Shown here: positions 45,829-54,506 of the stretch, in pieces
How the letters are laid out: each line of letters opens with the position of its first letter
Numbering within the stretch: position 1 is the stretch's first letter
DNA from: Aequorivita xiaoshiensis
Lineage (GTDB): Bacteria; Bacteroidota; Bacteroidia; Flavobacteriales; Flavobacteriaceae
Reading direction: 5' to 3'
NCBI RefSeq assembly: GCF_022008395.1
Contig: NZ_JAIRBB010000004.1
Span: 121,913-185,912 of the forward strand
DNA length: 64,000 nucleotides
Position numbers and translations under genes: made by a program
Notes under the pieces: generated by a model
What the model saw: only the letters and a program-made list of their open reading frames with translations
Databases searched by the model: none
Told to the model about the DNA's origin: nothing

Positions 45829-47331
45829 ATGGAACTATATCAAAATAAGCAAACAGAAGTGAGAAAAGTTGAATATGAAAAAAATTACTGGACTGCTTGT
45901 AATGATTGTAAAGGCCGTGGAAAAAAACGTCAAAAACTTAGCATAAAAGCAAGAAAACGCTATCAAAATGAATTAGACGATTTTAAAAAATCAACTACCA
46001 GAACCAAGACCCCCACTCGGCCTGAAGCTCCTTCTAAACTTTGTACAACTTGTGAAGGAACAGGAATAATTCCATCAAAAAACCATCCAATTCCGGAAAG
46101 TGAAACAATGCCACATGTAGCAATTATTGGTGGCGGAATAGGTGGCGCAGCTCTTGCCGTAGCTTGTTTACATCGTGGCATCCCCTACACTCTTTATGAA
46201 CGAGACGATAATTTCGACACTCGATCTCAGGGCTACGGACTCACTCTGCAACAAGCTAGTAAAGCCATTGCTGCATTAGGAATTCTCTCCTTAAAAGATG
46301 GCGTGATATCAAACAGACATCTAGTTCATACTGTAGAGGGAACTATTATTGGAGAATGGGGAATGAGAAAATGGATTAAATTTGATTCAAAAAAGATTTC
46401 AAAAAAAACTAATATTCATATTGCAAGGCAATCCCTACGATTAGCTTTACTTGAGCAATTAGATTCAAAAAACCCAATTCAGTGGGGCCACAAATTAATT
46501 GACCTTACCGAAAGAAAAGACAATAGTGTTGATTTAAAATTTTTAGAAAACGGAAAAACTAAAATAGCAAGAGCTGATCTAGTCGTAGGTGCAGACGGCA
46601 TTAGAAGCTCAGTGAGGAGGCTCGTACTGGGTGAAAACACTTCTCCCTTACGGCATCTTGATTGTATTGTAATTCTGGGAATTTGCTCTTTAGAATCCTT
46701 AAAAAATACTGATAATTCACTTTTAGATTCTAAAACAGTATTTCAAACAGCAAATGGCAACGAACGCATATACGTCATGCCTTTCACTTCAGATACCGTT
46801 ATGTGGCAACTTAGCTTCCCTATGTCGGAAACACATGCGAAATCATTAAGTAAGGAAGGAGCTAAAGCGTTAAAGGAAGAAGCAATCAAAAGAACACAAT
46901 GGCATTCTCCTATTCCGCAAATTATTAGTACCACGAAAGAATCTCAAATTTCTGGATATCCAGTTTACGACCGAGAATTACTAGATCCAGAATTATTAAA
47001 GAAATGCGGCTCAATTACCTTAATTGGAGATGCTGCCCACCCAATGAGTCCTTTTAAAGGTCAAGGTGCCAATCAAGCACTGTTGGACGCACTTTCTCTG
47101 GCAAGAGAAATATCTAAAGGTTGTAATGCCTTATCCCAATGGAGAAAAACAGGAGTAAGGGAAAGCGTTTTAAATGATTTCGAAGCCGATATGATAAAGC
47201 GAAGTGCTTCAAAAGTAAAAGACTCTGCTGCAGCTGCAAAATTCCTTCATTCTAAAATTGCACTCCATAAAGGAAACGAACCCAGAGGACGAGTTTTAAA
47301 AAGAAAAAACAATCCAAACAACACTGAATAA
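45829..47331 (+). CDS. FAD-dependent monooxygenase with an N-terminal double CxxCxG module
   Basis: The protein has 500 residues from the ATG at 45829; an upstream TTG at 45811 is less likely. Residues of about 20-80 hold CNDCKGRG (Cys24, Cys27) and CTTCEGTG (Cys72, Cys75), like the zinc-binding CxxCxGxG repeats of DnaJ. Residues 96-500 are a UbiH/PHBH-type flavin monooxygenase: IIGGGIGGAALAVAC, VVGADGIRSSVRR with the DG motif, and GDAAHPMSPFKGQGANQA as the second FAD motif. Substrate and reason for the zinc-finger-like addition are unknown. It is monocistronic and divergent from nqr. Confidence 0.88.
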   Translation: MELYQNKQTEVRKVEYEKNYWTACNDCKGRGKKRQKLSIKARKRYQNELDDFKKSTTRTKTPTRPEAPSKLCTTCEGTGIIPSKNHPIPESETMPHVAIIGGGIGGAALAVACLHRGIPYTLYERDDNFDTRSQGYGLTLQQASKAIAALGILSLKDGVISNRHLVHTVEGTIIGEWGMRKWIKFDSKKISKKTNIHIARQSLRLALLEQLDSKNPIQWGHKLIDLTERKDNSVDLKFLENGKTKIARADLVVGADGIRSSVRRLVLGENTSPLRHLDCIVILGICSLESLKNTDNSLLDSKTVFQTANGNERIYVMPFTSDTVMWQLSFPMSETHAKSLSKEGAKALKEEAIKRTQWHSPIPQIISTTKESQISGYPVYDRELLDPELLKKCGSITLIGDAAHPMSPFKGQGANQALLDALSLAREISKGCNALSQWRKTGVRESVLNDFEADMIKRSASKVKDSAAAAKFLHSKIALHKGNEPRGRVLKRKNNPNNTE

Positions 47332-47449
47332 ACCGAACTCTTTGAATACACAGCCTTAGGGAGTTATAAAGAATTATGACTCTTTATTATTTTACATTGG
47401 GAAATTAATTATTTTAGCTATCAATCTAAACTTAGCTTAATCTTTACCG

Positions 47450-47956
47450 TTGAAAAATAAAATTTTCTTCACATTATTATTGATACTACTTATAGGTTTT
47501 TTAATTCCACAAAATTTAAAAATGCCTGTAAAAGGTGCCACTACGTCCGATTATAATGCTGATTCGTTTTGGTATTACCCGTGGGGGAAATCTGTTACAC
47601 ATAAAGGTGTAGATGTATTTGCAAAAAAACGAACTACAATATATTCGGCTACAAATGGATTTGTATTATTCTCAGGGGAAATGCCTATAGGAGGGAAAAT
47701 AGTTTTAGTACTAGGACCAAAATGGCGGTTACATTATTACGCTCACCTCAATGATTTAAATACCTCTTTGTTGTCTTATGTAAGTAAAAAGTCTAAGATA
47801 GGAACAGTTGGAAACACTGGAAATGCTGCACGAAAAGCACCCCATCTCCACTACTCTATTGTTACAATTATTCCGTATTTTTGGAGAGTAGATTCCGACA
47901 AACAAGGTTGGAAAAAAATGTTTTATTTAAACCCTATTGCGTATTTTGAAAATTGA
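47450..47956 (+). CDS. M23-family (LytM-type) peptidase, exported
   Basis: The 168-residue protein has an N-terminal hydrophobic signal or anchor (about 4-20). The LytM domain has KGVDVFAKK with the metal-binding His-x-x-x-Asp pattern (His before KGVD), LHYYAHLND and APHLHYSIV with the HxH ligand pair. These enzymes cut peptidoglycan cross-bridges or, when degenerate, activate amidases; the metal residues look complete. The start is TTG at 47450. Confidence 0.9.
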   Translation: MKNKIFFTLLLILLIGFLIPQNLKMPVKGATTSDYNADSFWYYPWGKSVTHKGVDVFAKKRTTIYSATNGFVLFSGEMPIGGKIVLVLGPKWRLHYYAHLNDLNTSLLSYVSKKSKIGTVGNTGNAARKAPHLHYSIVTIIPYFWRVDSDKQGWKKMFYLNPIAYFEN

Positions 47957-48034
47957 TAAGTGGATAATTACAATTATCTTTTATAGCAATATAGTATCAC
48001 TCTAAAATTAGCTTAGTATTTCTTTACTATTTTA

Positions 48035-48059
48035 ATACTATAACCTGATAGTATATTTG
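48035..48059 (+). promoter_or_regulatory. Promoter with overlapping inverted repeat before the DIP1984-family gene
   Basis: A -7 box TATATTTG (48052-48059) matches TAnnTTTG exactly. A perfect 7-bp inverted repeat ATACTAT (48035-48041) / ATAGTAT (48048-48054) overlaps it and looks like an operator for a dimeric regulator. A transcript from about 48066 would carry an 85-base structured leader. Confidence 0.5.
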
Positions 48060-48081
48060 CAATGTCATTCAATATGTAAAA

Positions 48082-48127
48082 CCTCACTATAGGAGTGAAA
48101 GAAGGCGTCAATAGTGTGGGAGCCTAT
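48082..48127 (+). ncRNA. Structured 5' leader before the DIP1984-family gene
   Basis: CC-T-CACTAT (48082-48090) pairs with ATAGTG-T-GG (48111-48119), and the enclosed AGGC (48103-48106) can pair with GCCT (48122-48125) outside the stem, forming a pseudoknot. A competing pairing, ATAGG (48089-48093) with CCTAT (48123-48127), could exclude it. No known riboswitch was recognised. Confidence 0.4.
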
Positions 48128-48150
48128 TAAATAATTTTAATACTATTTTA

Positions 48151-48630
48151 ATGTCCGATAATAACGATCGAATAAATAAGAAAATGAAGCTTGCTGAAGG
48201 CCTTTTGTTAAGAGCAGACTTATTGAAGAAAATTGAACATCTTCAAAATAGAATTAGACCAGTTTTGGTAGTTTCAGACGATAAACTACCTCAAGAAGAT
48301 CCTGACAAATTGATAGCTCAATTACGAAATGCTATTCAAGATTTAGAAACCTTAGTTATTCGAATTAATAAAACCAACAACGAAACTTTAGTTGAAGGTG
48401 AAGGAGTTCTTATGGAAGCACTAGCGAAAAGAGATTCTTTAAAAATGCTTTCTGAAAGACTAAGAAGAATAAGACTTGACGCACAATTTAACAACAGTGG
48501 CGACAGCAATTTAAAAAACACAATTAGCATCAAAAAGCTTCAAAAAGAAATGGATGAAACAGGAAGAGCATTTAGAAAAATTGACAGCAAGATTCAAGAA
48601 ATAAATTGGCTCACCGAGCTTAAAGATTAA
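48151..48630 (+). CDS. DIP1984-family (septicolysin-like) protein
   Basis: The 159-residue all-helical protein matches DIP1984 by its pattern. It opens MKLAEGLLLRADLLKKIEHLQNR, has the central LETLVIRINKTNNET, LMEALAKRDSLKM, and the late MDETGRAFRKIDSKIQEINW. The family occurs widely and sporadically in bacteria. The septicolysin name comes from annotation, and no toxin activity is implied here. It stands alone, and non-coding segments with strong RNA pairing lie on both sides. This suggests a link with an RNA element, which is inference. Confidence 0.9.
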   Translation: MSDNNDRINKKMKLAEGLLLRADLLKKIEHLQNRIRPVLVVSDDKLPQEDPDKLIAQLRNAIQDLETLVIRINKTNNETLVEGEGVLMEALAKRDSLKMLSERLRRIRLDAQFNNSGDSNLKNTISIKKLQKEMDETGRAFRKIDSKIQEINWLTELKD

Positions 48631-48756
48631 GCCGAAAGGCTAGAATGGTCGGGGCGAGTACCAGCCCCTTTTTGTGGTAGTTTTCGGGGCAAATTGAAAA
48701 CACTACCAATACAGAAGCTGCTTGGGTTGCGGCAAAACGTACTGTTTAAGACCCAT
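48630..48756 (+). ncRNA. Candidate structured RNA with two pseudoknots, downstream of the DIP1984-family gene
   Basis: Starting at the stop codon there is a GAAA-tetraloop hairpin AGCC/GGCT (48630-48641). Next come TGGT (48646-48649) with ACCA (48660-48663) interleaved with GGGGC (48651-48655) and GCCCC (48664-48668). A hairpin TGGTAG-TTTTC (48675-48685) with GAAAA-CA-CTACCA (48696-48708) follows; its loop holds a second GGGGC (48686-48690) that competes for GCCCC. Then GCTGC (48717-48721) pairs with GCGGC (48729-48733), and its loop TGGGTT pairs with GACCCA (48750-48755). The segment is GC-richer than its surroundings. No known family was recognised, and the 3' end is uncertain. Confidence 0.5.
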
Positions 48757-49154
48757 TACCGCTTACAACTTACAAGTGTATAATTTATAATTTACTACCA
48801 GGTATTGACCGATCATTCTTATTAATTAACTTCCAATAGCTAGAATTATAAAAATGGTAATAGCATTTTTTTCACTTTAATTTCATCCCATATCACCGTT
48901 CAGAATATAATTGGTGCTTGAAAGACAGCGAAAAAGCAATATTTTTTTTTGACTTAAGCCTATATCCCGTACGCTGAATTTTTTGGAAATCGGACGATTC
49001 AGACTCTCGATTAAGGTGAAATCTGAAGTTAACTTGGTAAATTTCGAAAAGCATTTCAAGATTATTACTTTAAATGAAATAATTTTATTTACCATCGAAA
49101 TCAATTAAGCAACAGGCATAAAATTTGAGTATATTAGCTTCATAAATAATTATT
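48757..49154. other. Non-coding stretch between the candidate RNA and the T9SS plug gene
   Basis: About 400 AT-rich bases hold no convincing gene. Translations on both strands are broken or low-complexity. No promoter with a clear TAnnTTTG box was found directly before the gene at 49155. Confidence 0.5.
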
Positions 49155-50408
49155 ATGCTAAAATCATTCACTTTCTCCCTTATCTTTTTTTTTATTGCGC
49201 CTCAAATTTCGGCTCAAATTACTGAAAAAGTAGAACCATCCTATATTCAAACTGTACAATTTAAAGGTGCTACAGAATTAAGTGAATTACCAATAATTAG
49301 ATTAGGACAATCTCTAGAATTAACGTTCGATGCGTTAAATGGTGAAGAGGCAGATTACTTTTATAGAATCACTCACCACAATTTTGATTGGACCCCTTCA
49401 GACCTTTCAAAAAGTGAATATTTAGATGGGTTTGACGATGTTCGTATCACCGAATATCAAAACTCATTAAACACGCTTCAAATATACTCACACTACAAAT
49501 TAACAATCCCCAACCGAGACACTCGAACAATAAAAAAAAGCGGGAATTATTTGCTAAGCATATTTAGTAGTAATGGAGATTTGATTTTCACTAGAAAATT
49601 CTTGGTCGTAGAGGATATTGCATCGGTTGGAGTTGAAATTAAGCGCGCAAGAGATCTAAATGTTATTGACGAAAAACAAGTAGTTCAATTTACTGTAAAC
49701 TCACAAAGCTTATTGTTGAGAAACCCAAAGCAAAGTGTAAAAACCCTAGTACTTCAAAACAGCAACCTTAAAACGGCTATAACAGACCTTGTTCCTCAAT
49801 ACACTATGGGTAATGAGCTTATTTACAAATATGATAAAGAAGCTGCATTTGGAGGTGGAAATGAATTTTTAGCTTTCGATAACAAGGATGAGCGCTCAGC
49901 CTCAAACGGTATAAGATCAATCGCCGTTACCGATTTATACGAAAATTATTTATTCACAAATATCCCAAGATACAATAGACCATACACCTACAACCCCGAT
50001 ATTAACGGTAATTTTGTGGTAAGGAATATTGATGCTAGAGATCAAGATATTGAAGCTGAATACGTTCGAATGCATTTCAACTTACAGTATTATGAAGATT
50101 TAGGCGACAAAGAGATTCATGTTTACGGTAACTTCAACAACTGGACTATAGACGAGAGCACATACTTACGATATGACAGTGAAAGTGATTCTTATAGAAA
50201 TACTAGACTTTTCAAACAAGGATTTTACAACTACAAATATGTAATAGTAAACAGAGATGGAAGTATAGATGAAGGCGCTATAAGCGGAGATTTCTGGCAA
50301 ACAGAAAACGATTACACCGTGGTTGTATATTTTCGAGACCTTGGCGCTAGATATGATAGAATTATAGGAATTGGTCGTGCAAATTCAACCTCAATTACCA
50401 ATAATTAA
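49155..50408 (+). CDS. Type IX secretion system plug protein (DUF5103)
   Basis: The 417-residue protein has a Sec signal (cleavage near ISAQ). DUF5103 marks include YIQTVQFKGATELSELPIIRLGQSLELTFD near the N-terminus, FDWTPSDLSKSEYLDGFDD, and the late YGNFNNWTIDESTYLRYD beta-sandwich, with KQGFYNYKYV. In T9SS the plug protein closes the SprA translocon on the periplasmic side when no cargo passes. It is consistent with the T9SS cargo genes at 54.8 and 59.4 kb. Confidence 0.9.
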   Translation: MLKSFTFSLIFFFIAPQISAQITEKVEPSYIQTVQFKGATELSELPIIRLGQSLELTFDALNGEEADYFYRITHHNFDWTPSDLSKSEYLDGFDDVRITEYQNSLNTLQIYSHYKLTIPNRDTRTIKKSGNYLLSIFSSNGDLIFTRKFLVVEDIASVGVEIKRARDLNVIDEKQVVQFTVNSQSLLLRNPKQSVKTLVLQNSNLKTAITDLVPQYTMGNELIYKYDKEAAFGGGNEFLAFDNKDERSASNGIRSIAVTDLYENYLFTNIPRYNRPYTYNPDINGNFVVRNIDARDQDIEAEYVRMHFNLQYYEDLGDKEIHVYGNFNNWTIDESTYLRYDSESDSYRNTRLFKQGFYNYKYVIVNRDGSIDEGAISGDFWQTENDYTVVVYFRDLGARYDRIIGIGRANSTSITNN

Positions 50409-50436
50409 TATATAAATTTTACTTAATGACCGAGTG

Positions 50437-51531
50437 ATGAGCAAAAGTAAGCCAAAAGTTCACGGTGGAAGAAAATCAATGCGATACCGTGGAACTCGAT
50501 GCTTGAACTGTAATCTACCACTCGATAAAAGCGATGTTTACTGTCCATATTGCTCCCAACTTAATAGTGACAAACAACTTTCTGCCAAAGATTTTTTGGC
50601 GGAATTCCTTAGTAGTATTCTAGTTTACGACTCTCGAATACGTAAAACATTCAAGGATTTACTGTTTAGGCCTGGTGTAATTACAAAGAACTATGTAAAA
50701 GGACAACGTCTTAAATACGCCAATCCCTTTCGCTTTTTTCTAAGTGTTTCTATTATTTATTTTCTTTTAGAAAGTTTTATAGGGTTTATACAAACCTCAG
50801 AAAAGCCTAGGTCATTCAATCTAAACAATGATGTGGAAAATGGCGTTTCGATGGATTCGCTAATTAATGAACAACCAGAGAACTTCGTTTTAAATAGTTC
50901 TCCTAATGAGGTTTTAAAAGCTAAAGAATTGGGTATATCACAATATTACTCAGATAAAACTTTAGATAGTTTATCATTTTTTGAGAGCTACAGTAAGCGC
51001 GGAAATATTTACTATTCTTATTATTTAAAAACTAAGATTGAAAACCCAATTGCAGCTCTTGATAGTTTAGGTCACATCAACACCTTTAAACACCGATGGC
51101 TTTATTCGCGATCTGTTTCGGTTTACAAAATAATTCACAATACAGACGAATTCTTCAACTATTTAAAAGCTAAATTGCCTTTTTTCTTATTCTTTTTTGC
51201 TCCAATTTATGCTTTGTTTTTTTGGCTATCCTACTCACGAAATAAATACAATTTTATTGAACACGTAATTTTTGTATTTCATATTTTCAGTTTTATATTT
51301 CTTTATTTGATTATTTTCAGTATTCCTGATATAATCTTTAACTCCACTTTTTTTCAAACCCTTTTATTTGCCATCATTGGCCCATTATATTTTTACTTCG
51401 CACTGAAGAAATTTTATGGTCAGGGAAAATGGACAACATTGTTTAAATTTGTATTTTTAAGCATTATATTCTCGCTGAGTTTTATGGTAGCAATAGGATT
51501 TTTTGTAGCGATAAGTGCAGCTTTATACTAA
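50437..51531 (+). CDS. DUF3667-family membrane protein with N-terminal zinc ribbon
   Basis: The protein has 364 residues from the ATG at 50437; a GTG three bases earlier also fits. Residues of about 20-40 form a four-Cys ribbon, CLNCNLPL ... CPYC. The DUF3667 core YDSRIRKTFKDLLFRPG then FRFFLSVSIIYFLL starts the first helix near 95. A long loop (about 120-230) and three or four further helices follow. The function is unknown. apaG starts four bases after its stop. Confidence 0.9.
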   Translation: MSKSKPKVHGGRKSMRYRGTRCLNCNLPLDKSDVYCPYCSQLNSDKQLSAKDFLAEFLSSILVYDSRIRKTFKDLLFRPGVITKNYVKGQRLKYANPFRFFLSVSIIYFLLESFIGFIQTSEKPRSFNLNNDVENGVSMDSLINEQPENFVLNSSPNEVLKAKELGISQYYSDKTLDSLSFFESYSKRGNIYYSYYLKTKIENPIAALDSLGHINTFKHRWLYSRSVSVYKIIHNTDEFFNYLKAKLPFFLFFFAPIYALFFWLSYSRNKYNFIEHVIFVFHIFSFIFLYLIIFSIPDIIFNSTFFQTLLFAIIGPLYFYFALKKFYGQGKWTTLFKFVFLSIIFSLSFMVAIGFFVAISAALY

Positions 51532-51535
51532 CAAA

Positions 51536-51922
51536 ATGGTACAACAGGTAACACAAGGAATTAAAATTTCAGTACTTACTGAATTTGACGGGACATTTTA
51601 CAAAAACCGTAAAATGCAATATGCCTTTGCTTATAATATCACCATTGAAAACCAAGGAAAAGACACTGTTCAACTCACTTCGCGAAGATGGGTAATCAAA
51701 GACTCATTAAACAACACTGTTATTGTAGAAGGTGAAGGAGTTATTGGGCAAAAACCTATTCTAAAGCCTGGTGAAAGACATTCGTACACTAGTGGCTGCT
51801 TATTATTCTCTCCTTTTGGCTCGATGAAAGGTCATTTTAACATGATAAATTTTGAATCTAATCGTAAATTTAGTGTTGCAATTCCGCTTTTTAACTTGAG
51901 CGCTCCCTTCTCATTGAATTAA
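51536..51922 (+). CDS. apaG: ApaG protein
   Basis: The 128-residue single beta-sandwich (fibronectin-like) protein has FAYNITIENQGKDTVQLTSRRWVI, VIVEGEGVIGQKPILKPGE and SYTSGCLL, the full family signature. ApaG is linked to Co2+ resistance and Ap4A metabolism in enterobacteria; the mechanism is unclear. The ATG at 51536 gives the usual length; the GTG at 51515 lies inside the preceding gene. It overlaps the convergent NRDE gene by four bases. Confidence 0.95.
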   Translation: MVQQVTQGIKISVLTEFDGTFYKNRKMQYAFAYNITIENQGKDTVQLTSRRWVIKDSLNNTVIVEGEGVIGQKPILKPGERHSYTSGCLLFSPFGSMKGHFNMINFESNRKFSVAIPLFNLSAPFSLN

Positions 51923-52623
51923 AATGCTGTATTACTTACTTTATCAGTTTGCAAATCTTCATACCGCATTGAAATAGCATCGTTATTCTTAACAATCTGT
52001 GTAATACTTTTAGTTTTTACATATTCCCGATTCATTACTAAACTACTGTTGAAATCTCCATCTCCTGATGTTTTATGAAAATTTAGCAATTCATCTGCTG
52101 TAGGTCTAATAGTTTTGAATAAGAACTCTGAAAACCATTTCTCTCTTTTTTTCTTTAAAACTTCAGGGTACAATGGTGAGGAAGACCAAATTTGAGGAGC
52201 TAAGGGTTCTTCAGAAAAATGATATTTTTCCCCGTCCCAAACTAATTTAAATAATCTAACACCATCATTCCAATCTACAAGAATAACGGTAAATGGTTCT
52301 ATATCTTGGAAACTGTATTGTTCTATTTCCGATTTTAAATCGTTTGATCTCAAAATATCTTTTAACACTACTCCTCTACTTTTACGGTAAGATTGTTTGG
52401 GTTCGTGAGCCACAAAGCCTCCGTTCATTAATGAAGCAACTCGTTTTCTATCACTTACTCCTATCCAAGTTCCTCCCGCAACCGCATCTTTAGGATAAAG
52501 TAGTTTTACGCCATCTTCATTATAAATTTCAGGCGGTAAGGTTTCTCGACCTGGAGCTTCGTCACGATTAGAAGTTAATATAAATCCGTGATTTGATATA
52601 GGAGTGAAAGTTATAGTGCACAT
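51919..52623 (-). CDS. NRDE-family protein (TANGO2-like)
   Basis: The 234-residue protein opens with MCTITF, giving the N-terminal Cys nucleophile position of this fold, followed by LTSNRDEAPGRET, the NRDE motif. GGTWIGVSDRKRVASLMNGG and the later WSSSPLYPEV are family marks. TANGO2-like proteins are tied to haem or lipid handling in eukaryotes; the bacterial role is unknown. It is a single gene with its own promoter region, divergent from pruA. Confidence 0.92.
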   Translation of the reverse strand: MCTITFTPISNHGFILTSNRDEAPGRETLPPEIYNEDGVKLLYPKDAVAGGTWIGVSDRKRVASLMNGGFVAHEPKQSYRKSRGVVLKDILRSNDLKSEIEQYSFQDIEPFTVILVDWNDGVRLFKLVWDGEKYHFSEEPLAPQIWSSSPLYPEVLKKKREKWFSEFLFKTIRPTADELLNFHKTSGDGDFNSSLVMNREYVKTKSITQIVKNNDAISMRYEDLQTDKVSNTAF

Positions 52624-52763
52624 TATGATTTATTTATTAATCGAATCTACAAAAGGAAACTTAAAAACACCAATTTACTAGCTTTAAATGTAAAATTAGA
52701 CTGATTACCAAATTTATCCATTTTGGAATTAAGAAATATGAAGATTAGGTGCTTCAAAAATTG

Positions 52764-52771
52764 TATCTTTG
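52764..52771 (+). promoter_or_regulatory. Bacteroidetes -7 box TATCTTTG before pruA
   Basis: The sequence matches TAnnTTTG exactly, 31 bases before the pruA start. Confidence 0.5.
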
Positions 52772-52802
52772 CAACCTTTAAGAACACAAAAATAATAATG
52801 TA

Positions 52803-54428
52803 ATGGGAAAAGGATTTTTTGAAGTACCGATCGCTGTAAACGAACCTGTTAAGGACTACGCTCCTGGTTCACAAGAACGAGAAGAAGTACTTAAAACGTA
52901 TAGAGAAATGTATAAGGCAGAAATTGAAGTGCCTTTATTTATCAACGGAAAAGAGGTTAAAACTAAAGAAACCGCTACAATGTCGCCTCCACACGATCAC
53001 AAGCACGTGTTAGGTACTTACTATAAAGCTACTAAGAAAAATGTTGAAGAAGCAATTGAAACTGCTTTGGAAGCAAGAAAAAAATGGGCTGCAATGCCAT
53101 GGGAACAACGTGCTGGAATCTTCCTTCGCGCTGCCGAACTAATTGCTGGACCATATAGAGCAAAAATAAACGCTGCTACCATGCTTGGGCAGTCTAAAAA
53201 TATCTATCAAGCTGAAATTGATTCTGCTTGCGAGCTAATAGATTTCTTGCGTTTCAACGTTCAGTATATGACTGAAATCTATGCTGAGCAACCAGAATCT
53301 ACATCTTCAGCTTGGAACAGAGTTGAATACCGTCCGCTAGAAGGATTTATTTATGCTATTACTCCATTCAACTTTACTGCCATTGCTGGGAACCTTCCTG
53401 CAAGCGCTGCATTAATGGGGAACGTAGTAGTTTGGAAACCAAGTAACACTCAGGTTTATTCAGCAAAAGTTATTATGGATGTATTCCGTGAAGCTGGTGT
53501 TCCTGCAGGAGTAATCAACATGGTAATGGGAGACGCTGTAATGATTTCAGATACGCTTATGGCAAGCCCAGATTTCAGTGGAGTTCACTTTACCGGTTCA
53601 ACAGGAGTTTTCCAAGGTATTTGGCAGAAAATTGGAAACAATATTTCAAACTATAAAACTTACCCACGAATAGTAGGTGAAACTGGAGGTAAAGACTTTA
53701 TTGTTGCTCATAAAACGTCCAACCCAAAACAAGTTGCTACTGCAATGGCCCGTGGAGCATTTGAATTCCAAGGTCAAAAATGTAGTGCAGCAAGCCGTTG
53801 CTACATTTCCAGTACAATTTGGGAAGATGTTAAAAAGCAATTGATTGAAGATGTTCGCTCATTCAAAATGGGTACTCCAGAAGATATGGGGAACTTTATT
53901 ACTGCAGTAATTAATGAAAGCTCTTTCGATAAACTTGCAAGCTACATAGATCAAGCTAAGAAAGATAAAAACGCTGAAATTATTGTTGGAGGTGGATACG
54001 ATAAGAGCAAAGGTTACTTTATCGAGCCTACTGTTATTGTAACTAAAGACCCGAAATACACTACTATGTGTACTGAGCTTTTCGGACCTGTTCTAACAGT
54101 TTACGTATATGAAGATAAAGACTGGACAGAAATGCTTGAATTAGTTGATGGAACTAGCGAATACGCATTGACAGGTGCTGTTTTCAGTGAAGATAGATAT
54201 GCTTTAGAAGAAGCTGTAAAGGCTCTTGAAAACGCTGCAGGTAACTTCTATATCAACGACAAACCAACTGGAGCTGTTGTAGGGCAACAACCCTTTGGTG
54301 GAGCTCGTGCAAGTGGCACAAATGATAAAGCAGGTAGTAAACAAAACCTTTACCGTTGGATTTCTCCTAGATTGATAAAAGAAACTTTTGTTTCTCCTAC
54401 AGATTATAGATATCCATTCTTAGGGTAA
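52803..54428 (+). CDS. pruA: L-glutamate gamma-semialdehyde (1-pyrroline-5-carboxylate) dehydrogenase
   Basis: This enzyme oxidises glutamate semialdehyde to glutamate with NAD, the last step of proline and ornithine breakdown. The 541-residue monofunctional form has TPFNFTAIAGNLP, VHFTGSTGVFQ, the general base in GETGGKDFIVAH and the catalytic Cys in FEFQGQKCSAASR near residue 327. The C-terminal PFGGARASGTNDKAG follows. Proline dehydrogenase is not in the window. It is followed by a strong bidirectional terminator. Confidence 0.96.
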   Translation: MGKGFFEVPIAVNEPVKDYAPGSQEREEVLKTYREMYKAEIEVPLFINGKEVKTKETATMSPPHDHKHVLGTYYKATKKNVEEAIETALEARKKWAAMPWEQRAGIFLRAAELIAGPYRAKINAATMLGQSKNIYQAEIDSACELIDFLRFNVQYMTEIYAEQPESTSSAWNRVEYRPLEGFIYAITPFNFTAIAGNLPASAALMGNVVVWKPSNTQVYSAKVIMDVFREAGVPAGVINMVMGDAVMISDTLMASPDFSGVHFTGSTGVFQGIWQKIGNNISNYKTYPRIVGETGGKDFIVAHKTSNPKQVATAMARGAFEFQGQKCSAASRCYISSTIWEDVKKQLIEDVRSFKMGTPEDMGNFITAVINESSFDKLASYIDQAKKDKNAEIIVGGGYDKSKGYFIEPTVIVTKDPKYTTMCTELFGPVLTVYVYEDKDWTEMLELVDGTSEYALTGAVFSEDRYALEEAVKALENAAGNFYINDKPTGAVVGQQPFGGARASGTNDKAGSKQNLYRWISPRLIKETFVSPTDYRYPFLG

Positions 54429-54447
54429 CCTAAAATCATTTAAATAG

Positions 54448-54486
54448 AAAAAGCCCCGATTTGAAGTTTCAAATCGGGGCTTTTTT
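54448..54486. terminator. Strong bidirectional terminator after pruA
   Basis: A 17-bp perfect stem (54448-54464 / 54469-54485) with GCCCCGA core and a 4-base loop is flanked by A and T tracts on both strands. It also serves the minus-strand Omp28-type fragment. Confidence 0.92.
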
Positions 54487-54506
54487 ATGATCTATTTTAA
54501 AGATTT

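Noticed and set aside
48100..48760. Group II or group I intron holding the DIP1984-family ORF
   Set aside because: A GTGTG near 48113 and a GNRA hairpin first suggested this, but there is no domain V-like hairpin, no P7 core and no reverse transcriptase or maturase.
48630..48760. tmRNA or a tRNA-like element
   Set aside because: There is no acceptor stem, T-loop sequence or CCA end, and no plausible tag reading frame.
48883..49104. 73-codon open frame on the minus strand in the gap before the T9SS plug gene
   Set aside because: Its translation has no recognisable pattern, no promoter box and no suitable neighbour; the region is AT-rich and the frame is short enough to arise by chance.
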